Shown: positions 8,201 to 9,938 of the stretch, piece after piece
Position numbering within the stretch: position 1 is the first letter of the stretch
Layout: the number at the start of each line of letters is the position of its first letter
The notes under the pieces: generated by a model
The model's input: only the letters and a program-made list of their open reading frames with translations
The model's database searches: none
What the model was told of the DNA's origin: nothing
Translations under genes and position numbers: made by a program
Source of the DNA: an uncultured bacterium
GTDB taxonomy: Bacteria > Pseudomonadota > Gammaproteobacteria > Burkholderiales > Burkholderiaceae_E
Reading direction: 5' to 3'
Length of the DNA: 9,938 nt
Assembly (NCBI GenBank): GCA_903864485.1
Contig: CAIPGD010000292.1
Span: forward strand, 1 to 9,938

Positions 8201-8299
8201 GTGCTGACACTCTTCGTGGTCCCGGTGGTCTATTTGTTGTTCGCCCGACGAGGGCGGGTTGCTCAGGTGCCGACCGCCGAACCCGCCGCCGTGGTTTGA
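5228..8299 (+). CDS. RND (HAE-1/AcrB-type) multidrug efflux transporter, inner-membrane permease
   Basis: 1023 residues, close to AcrB (1049) and MdtC (1025). These proton-driven trimers take substrates from the periplasm and inner membrane and pass them to an outer-membrane channel. TM1 starts at once (PVFATVLSLLIILVGVVAY, 11-29). A large periplasmic loop runs to about 335, TM2-6 cover about 336-490, TM7 is near 527-545, a second loop runs to about 848, and TM8-12 complete the protein. The TM4 motif GLVVDDAIVVLENIY holds the proton-relay pair D400/D401 (AcrB D407/D408). TM10 has LITKHGILIVEFANQ with K917 (AcrB K940). The two halves show the ancestral duplication, e.g. WLDRDRLAS (187-195) and RLDRDRVAD (706-714). 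No key residue is missing. Substrate range cannot be predicted. No outer-membrane channel gene or regulator is in the window, so a TolC-like partner must be elsewhere. Confidence 0.96.
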   Translation: MLISDLCIRRPVFATVLSLLIILVGVVAYDRLPVREYPRIDEPVVTVETKYPGASSEIIESQVTKPLEDSIAGIEGVDVLTSISRPEQSQITVRFRIERDPDSASADVRDRVARVRAKLPTTIEEPVIAKVEADANPIIWLAFSSVSMSALDVTDIANRVVKPRLQTLPGAADVRVFGERKYSMRVWLDRDRLASYRLTPVDVEDALRRGNVEIPSGRIESSNREFSVVSQTDLMRVNEFEDIAIRNSAGYTVRIKDVARVEVAPANERTIVRFNGKNAVSLGVIKQATANPLTLAQAVREVLPKLKAELPAGVSVDIANDTTVFIERSIESVWRTIAESIVLVAVLILFFLRSVRASIIPLVTIPVCLIGSCAIMLVAGFSINTLTLLALVMSIGLVVDDAIVVLENIYRHIEGGMAPMDAAFRGAREVGFAVIAMTLTLAAVYAPVAFTTGRTGRLFVEFALTLAGAVLVSGFVALTLSPMMCSILLKHTKPAASWNPSSWIERGLVGLETGYGKAVGGAIRVRWLIVLLALAVAGTSVWLLRTTKRELSPIEDRGTVLSIFNGPDGASIDYTARYAERIEAIAKGIPEVDRRFVVTGNPTVTQGIAFMRLTDWNDRKRSVQEIAKEVQPKLLGIPGVNAFAVLPPSLGQSPRERPINVVVMTNDEYPKMAPVVQKMLNELQRWPGMQGVDSDLRLNKPELKIRLDRDRVADAGVQVEQIGRLLETALGGRQVTRYKRFGDQYDVIVQLEPRARNEPTDISDLYVRGRNEAMVPLTSLIKVDETVSPRELNHFGQRRAVTFTANLAPGTSLGEAVEFIEGVAGRTLPAGYVLDFNGQTREFKSTSNTLAVTFVLALAFIYLVLAAQFESFIDPLVILFTVPLSMTGALAALQWSGGTLNVYSQIGLITLIGLITKHGILIVEFANQLREQGQIARDAVIEAARLRLRPILMTTGAMVLGAVPLALATGAGAESRQQIGWVVVGGMSLGTVLTLFVVPVVYLLFARRGRVAQVPTAEPAAVV

Positions 8300-8303
8300 G
8301 CCG

Positions 8304-9011
8304 ATGAGCTCGCCCGAACGGATTGTTTTCCTTGACACCGAGACCACCGGGCTGCGGGTTGAGGATGGGCATCGAGTGATCGAAATTGGTTGTATCGAGC
8401 TGATCGGGCGGCGCCTGTCCGGCCGCGATCTTCATCTGTATTTCAACCCTGAACGCGAAGTGGATGAGGGCGCGGCCGCGGTCCATGGAATGCGCCTGGC
8501 AGACTTGGTTGACAAACCAAGGTTTGCCGATGAGGCAGAGCGGATTCTCGCGTTCTTGGAGGGGGCACAGGTGGTCATCCATAACGCCGCTTTCGATGAG
8601 GGCTTTCTCAATGCCGAGCTGGCGGCCTGCCAGCGCCCAAAGCTCCGAACCTGCGTGGCAGAGGTCGTCGATTCACTGTCGCTGGCCCGCCAACTGCACC
8701 CGGGTAAGCGCAATTCGCTCGATGCGCTCTGCGAGCGCTATGAAGTCTCGAATAAGCATCGGGTCCATCACGGCGCCAAACTTGATGCGCAACTTCTCGC
8801 CGAGGTCTGGCTCGCCATGACCCGTGGCCAGGGGAGCCTCGAAATGGGCCTTGATGGCGGTTTGAGCGTCGCAATTGCGCAGGGTGGTGTCTGGCCCCCG
8901 GCCGGGTTGATGATTCTTCCAGCGAGCACGGACGAACGGGCGGCGCATTCGGCCATGCTTGACGGTCTTGATCGCGAGGCAGGTGGCGTCAGCGAATGGC
9001 GCTTACTCTAG
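8304..9011 (+). CDS. dnaQ: DNA polymerase III epsilon subunit, 3'-5' proofreading exonuclease
   Basis: 235 residues against 243 in E. coli. It removes misincorporated nucleotides as part of the polymerase III core. All DEDDh motifs are present: ExoI FLDTETTGL (D11, E13), ExoII VIHNAAFDEGFLNAEL (D98) and ExoIII HHGAKLDAQLLAEVWLAM (H156, D161). PGKRNSLDALCERYE also matches epsilon closely. GQGSLEMGL (175-183) lies where E. coli has its clamp-binding GQTSMAF, so a weak beta-clamp site is likely kept. The C-terminal TDERAAHSAMLDGL...WRLL matches the polymerase alpha-binding tail, so this is full epsilon and not a stand-alone exonuclease. I chose ATG 8304; an upstream in-frame TTG at 8259 would overlap the pump gene and add residues unlike the family. 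The start is 4 bp after the pump stop, which suggests cotranscription and translational coupling. Confidence 0.95.
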   Translation: MSSPERIVFLDTETTGLRVEDGHRVIEIGCIELIGRRLSGRDLHLYFNPEREVDEGAAAVHGMRLADLVDKPRFADEAERILAFLEGAQVVIHNAAFDEGFLNAELAACQRPKLRTCVAEVVDSLSLARQLHPGKRNSLDALCERYEVSNKHRVHHGAKLDAQLLAEVWLAMTRGQGSLEMGLDGGLSVAIAQGGVWPPAGLMILPASTDERAAHSAMLDGLDREAGGVSEWRLL

Positions 9012-9039
9012 AATAGGGCGTTTGCAGCGCATCGACCCC

Positions 9040-9938
9040 ATGAAAGAACATCGCCACGGCCGATCCCAGCGGGATCGCAAGTCCCAACTCTCACCCGACG
9101 CAGAACGCCTTGTGACCGCAGCGCTCGGGCTGGCGAGTTCGGGAAGCCGTGTTGAAGATCGGTTCTGGGAAACCCACCTGGGCGCACGGATCGAGAAGTT
9201 GCTCGATTCGGGGCATGCACAAGCGGTTCTTGATGCGCTCGAGCGGCTCGAGAAGACCGATGGCGATGCCTATGGTTCGCTGGTCGAAGCGACCGAAGCA
9301 GCGGCCGAGCAGGCGGTGATTGAGCACGATGGCCAGCGCTATGAGGCCCTGTTGATAACCGCGCCGCTGATCGCATGGACTCGATTCAGAATTCCCTCGG
9401 GTGCCCTCGCCGCCGATCTCGTTTCGGTGTTGTCGGCTCATTGGCAAGCCCATGTGTTGGCGCGCGAGACCCGGTTTCGTCTGGTGCCCTGGCTCTACAG
9501 CCTGGACCAGTTGCCCCGCGACTTTGCCGAAATCCGGCGCATGACCCGCAAACTCGGGCAGTCGGTCTTGAGCGGGCAGACGCCCCGGCTTGATCTGAAA
9601 GACTTACCTGAAACAGCGGAAATGCTGGCCGACACTCGGTACCTGCTGGCGGTCGTGGTCGTTCCTGCAGGGGCGCCCATGTTTCGCTGGCAAGAACTGA
9701 CGTCTGAACCCCATATCAGTCGGACGCACTGTCTGGAGGCCTGGGAATTACAGGGTCGTCCCAATCTGGAATCGGCCTTGGCTGGCTGCGGTTTCGAATT
9801 GTTGTTGCCCGATGCGTACCACGTCAATTTGCGCGAAAGCGATCGTCGGATTCGGCCCTATGGCATCCGGGCAGGCGTGCATTTCCTGACCCATGCGCTC
9901 GTCCTCGAACCGGACGGATTATCGGCTGCGGTGGCGGC
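9040..9938 (+). CDS. DUF2863-like protein of unknown function, partial (C-terminus beyond window edge)
   Basis: 299 codons from ATG 9040 stay open to the window edge. The basic N-terminus (MKEHRHGRSQRDRKSQLSPD) is followed by AERLVTAALGLASSGSRVED and RFWETHLGARIEKLL (about 21-55). Later come YEALLITAPLIAWTRFRIPS (101-120) and a run ending PWLYSLDQLPRDFAEIRR (about 150-167). These resemble, from memory, the DUF2863 family of betaproteobacteria, whose members are about 400 residues long; this could not be searched. No signal peptide, membrane helix or catalytic motif is visible, so it is probably cytoplasmic. It lies 28 bp after the dnaQ stop with no hairpin between, so the two are likely cotranscribed. 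Its own Shine-Dalgarno is weak. Function is unknown; being next to dnaQ does not by itself imply a DNA repair role. Confidence 0.72.
   Translation, partial: MKEHRHGRSQRDRKSQLSPDAERLVTAALGLASSGSRVEDRFWETHLGARIEKLLDSGHAQAVLDALERLEKTDGDAYGSLVEATEAAAEQAVIEHDGQRYEALLITAPLIAWTRFRIPSGALAADLVSVLSAHWQAHVLARETRFRLVPWLYSLDQLPRDFAEIRRMTRKLGQSVLSGQTPRLDLKDLPETAEMLADTRYLLAVVVVPAGAPMFRWQELTSEPHISRTHCLEAWELQGRPNLESALAGCGFELLLPDAYHVNLRESDRRIRPYGIRAGVHFLTHALVLEPDGLSAAVA

Noticed and set aside
8259..8303. Upstream TTG start for dnaQ overlapping the pump gene
   Set aside because: The extra residues (MLRCRPPNPPPWFEP) are unlike any epsilon N-terminus and only reflect the pump's 3' codons in another frame; ATG 8304 fits the family.

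Overview
The window is gene-dense, moderately high-GC proteobacterial chromosome. It holds seven protein genes: five complete, plus one cut at each window edge. The yafS-like methyltransferase, dnaQ and mltD in one neighbourhood, and a downstream gene resembling the DUF2863 family that I associate with Burkholderiales, suggest a betaproteobacterium. That assignment is from memory and is tentative. I see no rRNA, tRNA, insertion sequence, phage gene or CRISPR array, and no gene-free stretch over about 120 bases.

Left part: mltD (lytic transglycosylase with LysM domains) runs leftward off the window. Across a 118-bp divergent gap, a yafS-type methyltransferase-like gene runs rightward. It converges with a leftward class I aminotransferase gene, leaving 30 bp between the two stops.

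Centre: divergent from the aminotransferase is a two-gene efflux operon, an RND periplasmic adaptor followed after 10 bp by a full-length AcrB-type inner-membrane pump. The adaptor carries two low-complexity Gly/Pro segments encoded by repeated DNA: a linker near the N-terminus with a perfect 23-bp direct repeat, and a C-terminal Gly-Gly-Pro tail built from a 9-bp tandem repeat.

Right part: dnaQ (polymerase III epsilon, the proofreading exonuclease) begins 4 bp after the pump stop codon. The DUF2863-like gene follows 28 bp later and runs off the edge. Pump, dnaQ and the last gene therefore look like one rightward transcription unit, unless dnaQ has a promoter inside the pump gene.

How the genes relate: in many beta- and gammaproteobacteria mltD, gloB, yafS, rnhA and dnaQ lie together. 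Here gloB and rnhA are absent from the window, and an aminotransferase plus an efflux pair sit between yafS and dnaQ. I found no convincing undescribed system. The points most worth a second look are the variable-number Gly-Gly-Pro tail, the coupling of dnaQ to an efflux operon, and a short leader ORF whose stop overlaps the mltD start.
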